From the NCBI GenBank assembly GCA_012295275.1, contig CM022673.1:14737288-14801287 (forward strand): a stretch of 64,000 nt of DNA, given 5' to 3'. How positions within the stretch are numbered: the stretch's first letter is position 1; every line of letters starts with the position of its first letter. This DNA comes from Chrysomallon squamiferum (taxonomy: Eukaryota; Mollusca; Gastropoda; Neomphalida; Peltospiridae). The position numbers and the translations under genes were made by a program. The notes under the pieces are model-generated. The model ran no database searches and was not told the DNA's origin. It saw only the letters and a program-made list of their open reading frames with translations. Shown piece after piece: positions 26,894 through 34,981 of this stretch.

Positions 26894-29800
26894 TAATTGT
26901 TAATATAAACACAAAATATTTCTATCATATCCACTGTGTGTGTGTGTGTGTGTGTTTTGATGTTCATATATAATGTAATTATTGTTAAGCTAAAGCATTG
27001 TATAAATTAATAATCATTTGTGATAATGTTACAGGAGATTTTTCATTGAAAACACTGTGAAATATTAGCATGTGTATAGGATGTTTTAGTGATCATTGTT
27101 TTCAGTCTGTTGAATTTACTACTCACTGGATTAAATGTAAAACAACATTGTATTCAGTGTTTACTAATTTATAGCATGAAATATTTTTGTGTAAAGCCTT
27201 TCAACATCAGGGTTAAAAAACAAAACAATTATAACTAAATACATGTGTTATATACAGAAACGTTTTTTTTTTTTTCAGAAAAGTTTTGGGAGATGTGTTC
27301 TTTCAGTGAGTCGCAGGCTCTCAAGTTAGCCATGTCCTGTCCTGAAGAGTTTGTCAACCACAACAAACATTTTTTATCTCGCATCTACCCCAACTCCATG
27401 AGAATTGACTCCAGCAACTACAACCCACATGACCTCTGGAACTGCGGCTGTCAGATGGGTGAGTCTTACTTTGTTGTATTAAAAATACCTTTAGCAAATG
27501 TTTATTTCAGTAGTGCTGTTAGTTTTAGAATATTTAAATCAGTTTATGTATTTCCAGTTATGGTTAATTAATTATTTTTTAATACTGAAATTTGTTTTTT
27601 TAATAAATATAATAATTTGTTTGTACTTTGTTGTATAGAAAATATCTTTAATAAGTTTACTTCAACTGTATTTATGCTTTTTGAATATTTAAATCAATTT
27701 TATGTATTTAAATAAGATTAATTATTTTTATTTTGTTAATAATAAGTCTGTATTTTCATGTATAAAAAATGCTTTAATAAGTTTACTTCAGCAGTGCTTA
27801 GATTTTTTGAATACATAAATCAGATTTATGTATCTTTAGATAACTTCAATTAATTATTTAAAAATTTGTTTTTTTGAAAGACCTATGAGGCTGTACTTTG
27901 TTGTATAGAAAATATCTTTAATAAAAGATTATTTCAGCTGTGCTTACGGTTTTATATCATTTACATCAATTTATGTATCTCTCGTGTTAAGATTATTAAT
28001 AATTTAAATATTTATAGTTTTAAAATAAAACTGAATATTTTCCTGTATAGATATAAAAGTTTTGTATTTGCAGGGGTTTATGGGGGGATATTTATAGCAG
28101 ATTTTTATTACAATATTGTTATTTACTTGTAAGTACCAGTAATTAGAGAGTATTTCAGAGTAATTAATTTTCTTTCAGTTGCTCTCAACTATCAGACTGC
28201 GGGGTTGATGATGGATCTATATGACGGCTGGTTCAGCAAGAATGGTGGGTGTGGCTACGTGCTGAAACCAGCGATCATGCGTGAAGAGATTGCGTATTTC
28301 AGTGCCAATACACGCGACGTCATTCCTGGCGTGTCACCTCAAATCTTACATATCAAGGTGAGTACTTGTCACTCTGTTTTACATCTCCCTGAACAAACTC
28401 AGTCTGACGTAAGGATGCTAAGTTGTGTACGGATAATATAGACCTGAATCTCTAACTCAAGTAATTTGTTTGCAGATCATCAGTGGTCAAAACTTTCCCA
28501 AACCGAAAGGTTCTGCATCTAAAGGAGATGTCACTGATCCGTACATCACAATAGAGATCTTCGGAATTCCAGCAGACTGCGCAGAGGAGAGAACTAAAAC
28601 CATGCCACACAATGGTCAGTTGACTTCATTTCAAAGTCTGCAAATTAAATAGATAATAAAGTAGACACTGGCTGATTGCAAAGTCAGTAAAAAAGAACCA
28701 ATGCATCAGAGGTCAGTCTGTCTATCAGTGTGCTGTATGTGATTTTTACATTTCTGTTCAAGAAGTGATGTGATGAAAGATTGTGAAAAATATTACATCT
28801 TTCTATGTTAGACATGATGGTTTTTTATATTATTAAAATGAAGACCAATAGACATTTTAATGTTTTATTTTTATTTTACCGTGTTGCTTGTTCCTGTGTT
28901 TTAGGTTACAACCCGATATTTGATGAGAGTTTTGAATTTCAAATCAACCTGCCAGAACTTGCCCTCGTCCGCATCGCAGTTCTCGATGATGAGTACATCG
29001 GTGATGAGTTCATTGGCCAGTATACCATCCCATTTGAAAGCATGTTGACAGGTTACTGATGATTTCACTAGAATTATTTTATTTTCTACTTACTCTGCTA
29101 ATAATGTTCTTTACAAAACCAAACAGTAATTATGTTTATAGGTTTTTTTAGTTATGTAACATTTTTTACAATATTTTATACTGTCAAGTTAGTCTTTTCT
29201 GGACATTTAAATAATTGTATTTAATGAATTTACAAAGTTGAATAATTATGTTAACTGTATTTACAAAGTTAAATAATTATATTTACAATGTTTACAAATT
29301 TAGTATTTCTCTTTACTTTGTTTACAAAATTAAATAATTGTATTTACTGTGTTTACAAAGATAAATAATTGTTTACAAGATAAATAATTGTTTACAAAGA
29401 TAAATGATGTTTACCAATTTAAATAATAATTGTTTACTCTGTTTTCTGCTCAGGTTACCGACACCTGCGCCTGTTGTCAAACACAGGGACACCTTTACCT
29501 AACAGCACAATTTTTGTTCACATATCTATCACTAACAAGAGAGGTGGCGGGGTATGTTTACCTTCACTTTATTATTATTTTTTTTATTTTTATTATTATT
29601 ATTATTGCTTTATTTTACCATTTTAGCACTTCATCTAGGTAACAGATAATTTTAATTTTAATTGATATTTAAACAATTTCAAGTAACTTTAACTTTTCTT
29701 ATGTTATTTGTTTGCTTTTTTTATTTATTTATTTTTTTAACTGTAGATTGTTTGATGGGGCTTTTTTTCGAGGAAGAGTTTTATTTCTTTTCATTTTATT

Positions 29801-31691
29801 TTATATATTTTATTTTAATGTTAAATACAAAGAACATTTTAAATTTTACTTTCTGATTATTCTAGATCTTTGTATTAAAAACATTCTGATTGTTCAGGTT
29901 TCAAACAGAGAAATTTCTGTAAAAATGTAAAAATTCTGATTGTTTAGGTTTCAAAGAGAGGGATCTATAAAAATGTTAAATCTGATTGTTCAGGGTTCAA
30001 AGAGAGGGATCTCTATAAAAATGTTAAATCTGATTGTTCAGGGTTCAAAGAGAGGAATCTCTGTAAAAATGTTAAATCTGATTGTTCAGGGTTCAAAGAG
30101 AGGGATGTCTATAAAAATGTTAAATCTGATTGTTCAGGGTTCAAAGAGAGGGATCTCTATAAAAAGAACGAAGCGATCGAGAGACTACACCAGCATGAAG
30201 TCAATTGGTGTGAAGAGCATTGATGAAACCTTCAAAGTGAGATGACTGAAATTATTTACATAGCTGTTATTTTTGTTATTGTTGTTACTATTATCATTGT
30301 TATGATTATTATTATTATTATTAAGCTTTTTAATATTGTTTTTAAAATCTTTTTGTAATTTATATTTGCTTGCATTTAAAACAAAAAAGAAAAGTATGGG
30401 TGTGTTAATGTTTTAAATTAAAACAGAAAATAAAACTGGGGGATTCAAAATTTATAATTTATATCTCTCTATTAAAACATGAATGTTAGTTTTATCATTT
30501 CCAGTTTCAGGAAATGTGTTTTATTGACTATTTTTATTTTTTATAATTTATTATTTATGATTACAGTTTGTTTTTACTGACACTATATAACAAAATACTT
30601 CACTAAATAAATTTTGAATGTTTGTTGTTGAGGTTGCCATTCAACCGTTGCGAGATGGGACAGATCTGAGAGACAACGTTCAGTTCGCGTTGTCGAACTT
30701 CAAAGAGAAATGTGGCCTCTCTCCCATAGCAAACATTAAACAGTGCATTCGTCTCCTAGCAACACGCATACACAACACCGGAGAACATGTTTCTCTTACT
30801 TATGTGATGAAAGGTGATGTAAGTAAACAGGCTTATTAATAAGATTTATATTTTATTATGTTCACACAGGCGTAAAAATAAAATCACCCATGATAAACTT
30901 GTAGTCATGAGAGATTCCTACTCTAGGATATTAGCACATTAACCCACACTGGCTAATGTACTACCATATTAACTGACTCTAACATACTAACATATTAATG
31001 CAATCAGTCTACCATACTAAAAATTATTACTACTGTAACTATTGCTAAATCATAGATGTTGAGATTTTTATGGTTAAGAAAATTTTTTTTCTTATAAATT
31101 ATCTATATAGTAATAAGATAAAGTTATGTGGACTAAAAACAAAGTTATACAGTGATAATAAAAATTTAGTTTATATGAAAAATTTTAAATTTTAGTTTAG
31201 ATGATAATTTATATTCATTTTTTTTTTTTATAAAGTACCCCTCACTGGAAGCTCATGGGTCATTACCAGAAGTTCTCAAGAAAGCCTTGTTGTCCTTTGA
31301 TGATGTAAGATATTCCACACAGACATTACTCAGTCTTTCGTGCATTTTGTTTTTACAGTAGACAGATTTGTTAGTGCTGGAATTGATCAAATCTTTTGTG
31401 CAAGTCATTTCAAACAGACAATAAAATTTATTTTTAATAGGGTTAAAGTAGTTTTTATATGCAAATAGATTTTAAACAGTTCAGGTTAGATAGGAATTTT
31501 AAAGAAAACTATACACATTTGGAAAACAACCCACAAAAAAATAAAGTAAAACATTCTAAACAGAAGTTTGAGTGATTATCATCTGTTTTATAAATCTAAT
31601 AATTAATTGCTACACAGCTTTTCAAAAACACTCTATAATTTTTATTTTATATCTTTCTTTCTTTTTTTATTTATTTTTATTTTTTAATTTA

Positions 31692-31739
<48 letters not shown>

Positions 31740-32880
31740 TTTTATTATTTTTTTTTTTTTTTGCAGCTTATTAATGAATGTCGAGTCTTCATTGAAAGTT
31801 CAGACTTAGTATATGAGAAAGTAAGTTAAACTTTTAGTTACTTGCATTTTAAAACTGTCAGTTAAAAATAATTTACCTTGTCATTATCTGATTATGCTGA
31901 TTATTTCTGCTTTGTTTTTCATACTAATTTGTCACTGATAGTGTATTAGACAATGTGTTGTTGTTGTTGTAGTTGCTGCACTGTCAGCGAGCAGGGATGG
32001 AATGGCATGAAGATTTGGAACATTATTGTACTCATGCTGGACTCCGGGGAAAGAAAATCACAAAGGTACAAAGAAACTGATTTACTTGCAAAATCTAAAA
32101 ACATCAGCTTGATGAATGCTTTTTCCTTACACTGCTTTGTTTTCTGTTTTTGTTGAATTTTATTTACACTCTATATGAATAGTTTTTATTTTTGTTACAT
32201 AATAAACAGGCAGATATATAATTTGAAACATTTTTTTTTTTAAATAACATTTTAAAATAAGCATTAAAATAAAAATAAAATCGGCATACACGAGCTGAAA
32301 GTTTCCAAACAACAGATAAAATACGAGTGTGAAAACAAAAACAGCCTGATTACTATCTTAACATGAAGTTGTTTAATAGTACTGTGTAACTTTGCGTTTG
32401 TTTTATGTTTGGAAAAAAAATATCAAAATAAAACTTTTGTGATTTTTGTCAGGCAATAGAGAATTTTGCTTGGAACATTCGAGTGTTGAAGGGTCAGGCT
32501 GACCTTCTGCACCAGTGTATGAAGGACTGCAGCGAGTACATAAGACAGGTGAGCTTTCCCTCAACCCACCCACCACTCCCATTCTCTCTTCCTTTCTTTG
32601 TTTTAATCAGTTATTTCAACTCTGTTGCCTGCGACTTGACAAAGCAATACTGTTCTAACTTGATCGTGTTTTGAAATGTTTATTTTATTTTCAGATAAAA
32701 GAGGCAGCAGTGTCCATGGGGCTTTGCAAGGAGAAGCCAGACCAGTGCAATAACCATGAACATCAAGTGGATGATGTCAAGGATGATGTCAAGGACGATG
32801 TCAAGGACGATGTGTTCAAAGTAGATGATGCCCCGACTCACTCTGACAGTGTGCGTCTTTCCTCGGACAGTGTGTCTTGA
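2552..32880 (+). CDS. PLCL: Inactive-type phospholipase C-like protein (PLCL/PRIP family), 5' incomplete
   Basis: In vertebrates this family (PLCL1/PLCL2, PRIP) acts as an inositol-phosphate-binding scaffold, not an enzyme. I placed 24 exons by joining conserved coding blocks at GT/AG sites, giving roughly 970 residues plus one damaged exon; the human proteins are about 1,100. Order: PH (2552-3637), EF-hand region (4073-20531), X-box (22.4-25.8 kb), acidic X-Y linker with [10 protein letters not shown] (26191-26286), Y-box (26553-28357), C2 (28476-29551), then the PLCL-specific helical tail to a TGA at 32880. The tail ([18 protein letters not shown], ending in DDVK repeats) and the PH start ([15 protein letters not shown]) separate it from PLC-delta. 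Reading phases match at all junctions except around the exon near 22.4 kb. Catalytic positions visible elsewhere (ELD, YHGHT, ENHC, LIKGK, CSFSE, LSRIYP) are all retained. The N-terminus and promoter are outside the window. Confidence 0.93.
3419..3637 (+). CDS. PLCL: PLCL exon b: rest of PH domain
   Basis: Encodes [19 protein letters not shown] through [18 protein letters not shown] to [15 protein letters not shown], the C-terminal strands and alpha-helix of the PH domain. The acceptor TATTTCAG ends at 3418 and the donor GTAAGT starts at 3638. Phase 1 at both ends. Confidence 0.94.
4073..4112 (+). CDS. PLCL: PLCL exon c: 40-nt exon between PH and EF-hands
   Basis: A very short exon encoding [13 protein letters not shown]. 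The acceptor is TTTCAG at 4067-4072. It ends in phase 2, directly before ATATCCTTT, the consensus start of a U12-type intron. No ordinary GT donor restores the reading frame to the next exon, whereas the U12 site does. Confidence 0.8.
4113..6217 (+). other. U12-type (AT-starting) intron of PLCL
   Basis: The 5' end reads ATATCCTTTT and a branch-site-like TTCCTTAAC lies at 6204-6212, both matching minor-spliceosome consensus. The 3' end is either AC at 6214 or AG at 6217; both keep frame with the next exon (SSMW or SMW). The branch-to-acceptor distance is short. Inside are an AT microsatellite near 4200 and otherwise unremarkable AT-rich sequence. Confidence 0.75.
6218..6350 (+). CDS. PLCL: PLCL exon d: first EF-hand region
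   Basis: Encodes [20 protein letters not shown] and on to [12 protein letters not shown], aligning with the MWLKTVFEAADVDGNG region of vertebrate PLCL. The calcium loop lacks most acidic ligands, as expected for PLC EF-hands. The donor GTACGT starts at 6351; the exon ends in phase 0. Confidence 0.9.
6640..7075. repeat. Minisatellite with acceptor-like units
   Basis: About 11 diverged copies of a roughly 38-bp unit containing TTTCTCAGCAGGGTTATCTA and TTTTCAGT. Each copy has a pyrimidine stretch before CAG, so each resembles a splice acceptor, but no PLCL exon sequence is recognisable in the unit. Confidence 0.85.
7930..8610. repeat. Diverged minisatellite, GATATCAGT core
   Basis: Irregular tandem copies of about 40-50 bp with the motifs GAGATATCAGTATGTGA and GTGTGTTTGTGTAAA. 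Spacing and sequence vary a lot, so it looks old. Confidence 0.75.
10190..10620. repeat. Minisatellite, GTGATAGAAAATATAAATAA unit
   Basis: About 16 copies of a 24-28 bp AT-rich unit with small indels. The long minus-strand open frame across it (Tyr/Leu/Phe-rich) is a by-product of the repeat. Confidence 0.85.
13643..13755 (+). CDS. PLCL: PLCL exon e: EF-hand region
   Basis: Encodes [19 protein letters not shown] to [13 protein letters not shown]. Vertebrate PLCL has the same TRPEVYFLLVQ block. The acceptor is TTTTTGTAG, the donor GTAAGC starts at 13756, and the exon ends in phase 2. Confidence 0.93.
13756..14530 (+). repeat. PLCL intron with an 82-bp (GA)n microsatellite
   Basis: The GA run occupies about 13995-14076 and is followed by further GA/CA-rich sequence to about 14190. 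Smaller GT and CT tracts lie at 13800-13845. No exon is seen. Confidence 0.85.
14531..14597 (+). CDS. PLCL: PLCL exon f: EF-hand region
   Basis: Encodes [20 protein letters not shown] followed by QG, matching the [14 protein letters not shown] block of vertebrate PLCL. The acceptor TTCTTGCAG ends at 14530 and the donor GTAAGA starts at 14598. Phase 2 in, phase 0 out. Confidence 0.93.
14598..20437 (+). other. 5.8-kb PLCL intron, no exon seen
   Basis: Contains a degenerate trinucleotide stretch (ATG/AAT/AAC) at 15157-15400, a poly-T/poly-C junction at 17610-17641, a somewhat less AT-rich stretch at 18470-18680 that could be an old inserted sequence but that I cannot identify, and a minisatellite at 20160-20400 just before the next exon. 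Confidence 0.7.
20160..20400. repeat. Minisatellite directly upstream of PLCL exon g
   Basis: About five copies of a roughly 50-bp unit with AGTGACACACTGAGAAGAAA and TGTTTATGTAAAAAGATA. It ends about 40 bp before the acceptor at 20437. The unit does not contain exon sequence. Confidence 0.8.
20438..20531 (+). CDS. PLCL: PLCL exon g: last EF-hand exon
   Basis: Encodes [20 protein letters not shown] to [11 protein letters not shown]. The family continues with GFTxYLLSxECDIFD. The acceptor GCTTCAG ends at 20437 and the donor GTTTGT starts at 20532. It ends in phase 1. Confidence 0.92.
20580..20855. repeat. Imperfect (GTA)n trinucleotide stretch
   Basis: About 275 bp dominated by GTA/GTT codon-sized units right after exon g. 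The open frame across it (Val/Ser-rich) is not a gene. Confidence 0.85.
22362..22449 (+). pseudogene. PLCL: Damaged PLCL X-box exon
   Basis: Encodes [20 protein letters not shown] then QPL, exactly the block that precedes [12 protein letters not shown] in the PLC family. The frame then runs to TAA at 22447-22449, because about 20 nt that should encode NHYFIAS are missing before TTCTCATAATAC and the donor GTGAGT is gone. There is also no AG acceptor before the TATCTGCTG codons. The only nearby acceptor is GAAG at 22381-22384, behind a long T-tract; it is in phase with exon g but would skip about eight residues. Real exon damage, a bad allele or an assembly error beside the array are all possible. 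Confidence 0.7.
22441..23790 (+). repeat. Minisatellite made from the end of the PLC X-box exon
   Basis: About 28 tandem copies, 45-50 bp each. In frame, each unit starts AATCACTACTTTATAGCAAG and continues TTCTCATAATAC, encoding [11 protein letters not shown], the X-box catalytic-His motif. Most units continue into GTGAGTA, the splice donor, then either TTTCATTTAC or AACTGACAG. The next exon supplies TYLLEDQL, so the repeat unit is the last 32 nt of an exon plus the first bases of its intron. Units near 23570-23740 have lost the donor GTGAG and become a 45-bp in-frame repeat. Confidence 0.92.
23991..24076 (+). CDS. PLCL: PLCL exon i: X-box continuation
   Basis: Encodes [20 protein letters not shown] followed by RKGCRCVE. 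The acceptor TTTTCCAG ends at 23990 and the donor GTGAGT starts at 24077. It needs a phase-2 exon upstream, which fits the end AATAC of the array unit. The final E is the first acidic catalytic residue (VELDCWDG). Confidence 0.93.
25156..25276 (+). CDS. PLCL: PLCL exon j: X-box with catalytic His
   Basis: Encodes [20 protein letters not shown] then [19 protein letters not shown]. The YHG His corresponds to the second catalytic His of PLC-delta1, replaced by Thr in vertebrate PLCL1. Phase 1 in, phase 2 out. Confidence 0.94.
25319..25654 (+). repeat. 55-bp array made from the start of PLCL exon k with its acceptor
   Basis: Six copies, the four proximal ones nearly identical, each with TTAATGTTACAG then GTATCCTGTGATAATCTC and TATAGAGAAC, the acceptor and first 29 nt of the next exon. 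Copies start at about 25434, 25489, 25544 and 25599; the true exon begins at 25655. After the copied coding part each unit runs into TTTGTTTTTGTAA, a stop in the copied frame. The period is not a multiple of three. Confidence 0.9.
25655..25823 (+). CDS. PLCL: PLCL exon k: end of X-box
   Basis: Encodes [20 protein letters not shown] through to [12 protein letters not shown]. The E of ENHC is the conserved catalytic/calcium-binding Glu of PLC, and the Lys of LIK with the GK of the next exon match the phosphate-binding lysines. The acceptor GTTGCAG ends at 25654; the donor GTAATT starts at 25824. Confidence 0.94.
26191..26286 (+). CDS. PLCL: PLCL exon l: X-Y linker
   Basis: Encodes [20 protein letters not shown] then [12 protein letters not shown]. 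The TDEDEGAE motif is shared with vertebrate PLCL1. It is an acidic then basic, probably disordered linker. The donor GTAAGT starts at 26287. Confidence 0.92.
26553..26655 (+). CDS. PLCL: PLCL exon m: start of Y-box
   Basis: Encodes [20 protein letters not shown] then [14 protein letters not shown], matching the LCKELSDLVSICKS block of the family. The donor GTGAGT starts at 26656. Phase 1 out. Confidence 0.92.
27279..27458 (+). CDS. PLCL: PLCL exon n: Y-box core
   Basis: Encodes [20 protein letters not shown], then [20 protein letters not shown] and DLWNCGCQM. The Ser of SFSE and the Arg of LSRIYP match the inositol-phosphate-binding residues of PLC-delta1. The acceptor is a long T-tract then CAG at 27278; the donor GTGAGT starts at 27459. 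Confidence 0.95.
27459..28178 (+). repeat. PLCL intron built of about four diverged 140-bp direct repeats
   Basis: Units begin TACTTTGTTGTAT and contain AAAATAYCTTTAATAAGTTTA and TTCAGYWGTGCTTA. They start directly after the GTGAGTC donor and continue to about 27960. No coding exon is seen. Confidence 0.7.
28179..28357 (+). CDS. PLCL: PLCL exon o: end of Y-box
   Basis: Encodes [36 protein letters not shown] and [12 protein letters not shown]. The acceptor TCTTTCAG ends at 28178 and the donor GTGAGT starts at 28358. Phase 0 out. Confidence 0.95.
28476..28614 (+). CDS. PLCL: PLCL exon p: first half of C2 domain
   Basis: Encodes [20 protein letters not shown] then [19 protein letters not shown]. 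The first calcium-loop Asp (TDPY) is present. The donor GTCAGT starts at 28615. Confidence 0.95.
28905..29051 (+). CDS. PLCL: PLCL exon q: C2 domain
   Basis: Encodes [20 protein letters not shown] then [20 protein letters not shown]. The donor is the weak GTTACT at 29052. The same AGGTTAC occurs at the next acceptor, so the exact junction is ambiguous by a few bases, but the frame is clear. Confidence 0.93.
29220..29430. repeat. TTTACAAAGTTAAATAATTG repeat upstream of exon r
   Basis: About seven imperfect copies of a 25-30 bp unit, ending close to the next acceptor. It does not contain exon sequence. Confidence 0.75.
29454..29551 (+). CDS. PLCL: PLCL exon r: end of C2 domain
   Basis: Encodes [20 protein letters not shown] then [13 protein letters not shown]. 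The acceptor GCTCAG ends at 29453 and the donor GTATGT starts at 29552. Phase 0 out. Confidence 0.93.
29890..30137 (+). repeat. 48-bp in-frame array made from the start of PLCL exon s with its acceptor
   Basis: Five copies before the real exon. The last three start at 29994, 30042 and 30090, exactly 48 bp apart. Each has TCTGATTGTTCAG (acceptor) then GGTTCAAAGAGAGGGATC, the first bases of exon s. The unit reads [16 protein letters not shown] without a stop, so use of an upstream acceptor would add 16, 32 or 48 residues in frame. The two most distal copies have indels, and the first has a stop. Confidence 0.92.
30138..30236 (+). CDS. PLCL: PLCL exon s: post-C2 segment
   Basis: Encodes [20 protein letters not shown] then [13 protein letters not shown], matching KRSLSVRMGKKVREYTMLRN of vertebrate PLCL2. 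The donor GTGAGA starts at 30237. Phase 0 at both ends. Confidence 0.93.
30633..30818 (+). CDS. PLCL: PLCL exon t: C-terminal helical tail
   Basis: Encodes [20 protein letters not shown] then [19 protein letters not shown] and SLTYVMKGD. It aligns with the IAVHPLREAIDMRENMQNA part of PLCL2. The acceptor is GTTGAG at 30632 and the donor GTAAGT is at 30819. Confidence 0.93.
31236..31304 (+). CDS. PLCL: PLCL exon u: C-terminal tail
   Basis: Encodes [20 protein letters not shown] then FDD. The acceptor is TAAAG after a T-run, and the donor GTAAGA starts at 31305. Phase 0 at both ends. Confidence 0.9.
31767..31820 (+). CDS. PLCL: PLCL exon v: 54-nt C-terminal exon
   Basis: Encodes [18 protein letters not shown], matching MIQESRVLIEMADTVQEK of PLCL2. 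The acceptor TTTTGCAG ends at 31766 and the donor GTAAGT starts at 31821. Confidence 0.92.
31973..32065 (+). CDS. PLCL: PLCL exon w: C-terminal tail
   Basis: Encodes [20 protein letters not shown] then [11 protein letters not shown]. This is the PLCL-specific IVQCQKAGMEFHEELHNLG region. The donor GTACAA starts at 32066. Confidence 0.93.
32453..32548 (+). CDS. PLCL: PLCL exon x: C-terminal tail
   Basis: Encodes [20 protein letters not shown] then [12 protein letters not shown], matching AIESFAWNITVLKGQGDLLK. The donor GTGAGC starts at 32549. Confidence 0.94.
32695..32880 (+). CDS. PLCL: PLCL last exon with DDVK repeats
   Basis: Encodes [20 protein letters not shown], then an acidic segment with four 12-nt repeats reading DDVK, and ends [12 protein letters not shown] with TGA at 32878-32880. 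The DDVK run has no counterpart that I recall in vertebrate PLCL. Confidence 0.92.
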   Translation: MKEAAVSMGLCKEKPDQCNNHEHQVDDVKDDVKDDVKDDVFKVDDAPTHSDSVRLSSDSVS

Positions 32881-33414
32881 TGCAAAATTTAAACACTTAG
32901 TAGAATGAATGTAATCACGTTAACACTCACACACACACACAGCAGACTAGTCACAGTGTGTTACTTTTTCACAGCAGATTTACACGTGTGTGATCATCTT
33001 GTGTTTTTGTTTCTTTAAGGTAAAAAAAAAAGTGTGACGGCTGACGTAAAGAACAATTATTGCTCAGATCTCATCTGCTGCAAAGAGAGAACGTCGAAGC
33101 AGGCAGCATCCTTAACCTCAGTGGCCGATGCAGCGAAGAACTGAATCAGCAGAGTACCTGTTCTACACAACAGCTCAATACAGCTTTATGTGTGTCAGCT
33201 ACTACAATGTCATACTGAATTTAGTCTTAGGTTGCAACACCAGATCCAGTTTTAATACGCAACTACTACGCATATGACACTAAATTGTTACTACCACTGC
33301 AACTACTACTACTACATCATACAAAATTGAATTCAACTTTTAGACAGGAACCTGTCATGAGTTAAAGAGTTGAGGCCAGAAAAATTTACTGTCAGTTTAC
33401 TGTCAGAACTGAAA

Positions 33415-33650
33415 TTAGTTTACAGTTAGACTGAAATGTAGAAAACAGTTTAGAGTGAGAATGAAGAGTTGAAAACAGTTTACTGTGAGAATGAAGTGTT
33501 GAAAACAGTTTACTGTGAGTATGAAGAGTTGAAAACAGTTTACTGTGAGAATGAAGTGTTGAAAACAGTTTACTATGAGTATGAAGAGTTGAAAACAGTT
33601 TACTTTGAGAATGAAGAGTTGAAAACAGTTTACTATCAGATACATTTTAA
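33415..33650. repeat. 30-bp minisatellite downstream of PLCL
   Basis: Seven to eight copies of GTTGAAAACAGTTTACTGTG plus AGAATGAAGA, 30 bp each. The period is a multiple of three, so both strands are open by chance. Confidence 0.92.
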
Positions 33651-33764
33651 ACATTGGCTCTGACATTTGTTTTCTATCAGATACATTTTAAACATTGGCT
33701 GAGATTTGTTTTGACAGAACAAGACTGCATTTACAAGAATAGGGTTGAGATGTTATGGGGTGGA

Positions 33765-34440
33765 TAGAACATGAATGGGATGATATTACTAGTTACAAGA
33801 ATGGGGTTGATAGTTACTTGTTACATGAATGGGATGATAGTTACAGGAATGGGGTGGATAGTTACTAATTACATGAATGGGATGATACTTGTTACAGGAA
33901 TGGGGTGGATAGTTGTTACAGGAATGGGGTGGATAGTTACTTGTTCCAGGAATGGGGGGGATAGTTACTTGTTCCAGGAATGGGGTGGATAGTTACTAAT
34001 TACAGGAATGGGGTGGATAGTTACTAATTACAGGAATGGGGTGGATAGTTACTTGTTACAGGAATGGGGTGGATAGTTACTTGTTACAGGAATGGGATGA
34101 TAGTTACTTTTTACAGGAATGGGGTGGATAGTTACTTGTTACATGAATGGGATGATAGTTACTTGTTACAGGAATGGGGTGGATAGTTACTTGTTACAGG
34201 AATGGGGTGGATAGTTACTTGTTACATGAATGGGGTGGATAGTTACTTGTTACAGGAATGGGGTGGATAGTTACTTGTTACAGGAATGGGGTGGATAGTT
34301 ACTTGTTATAGGAATGGGGTGGATAGTTGCTTGTTACAGGAATGGGGTGGGTAGTTACTTGTTACAGGAATGGGGTGGATAGTTACTTGTTACAAGAATG
34401 GGGTGGGTAGTTACTTGTTACAGGAATGGGGTGGGTAGTT
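33765..34440. repeat. About 30-bp GGAATGGGGTGGATAGTTAC minisatellite
   Basis: More than 20 copies of a 28-30 bp G-rich unit, GGAATGGGGTGGATAGTTAC followed by TTGTTACA. It probably lies in the PLCL 3' UTR or just beyond it. Confidence 0.92.
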
Positions 34441-34941
34441 TCAGTTTTTGAATTACTTGGTAGGTCCAGATGGAGTGGAGGGCTAATAAAAATGTTGAGG
34501 AAACCAAATTCATTTTGCTTTTAGACAGTAGTGTGATGCAATACTTAATACAGTATATTTTGTACTAATATGCAAATATGGTCCTAGCCTTCATATTATT
34601 TAGTGTCCACAGTAACAAGGGACAATTGTCAGCCTGTGGTTGGTTTAATCTCAATGAAAATTTAAATCAATCCCAGAAATTTTTTCCATGGTGACTGAGA
34701 ATTGGTGAATAGTTTGTAGCTTTTTTTTTTTCCCATCTTTTTTTTTTTCTTTCTTTCTTTCATTTTAATTTTTTTTTTTTTTTTTTTTTCCCCTTCCTTT
34801 AGACATTCTGTAAATATTGTATTGTTAAGTTTATTTTATTTAGTATGTTGCTGTGGTAACCAGAGGATGTGTTTGGGTGTTTCTATGTTGGTTTCCCTGG
34901 TGGCAGATGTGTGTGAAAGGCAAAACCTGCTGGTCAGGCTG

Positions 34942-34981
<40 letters not shown>

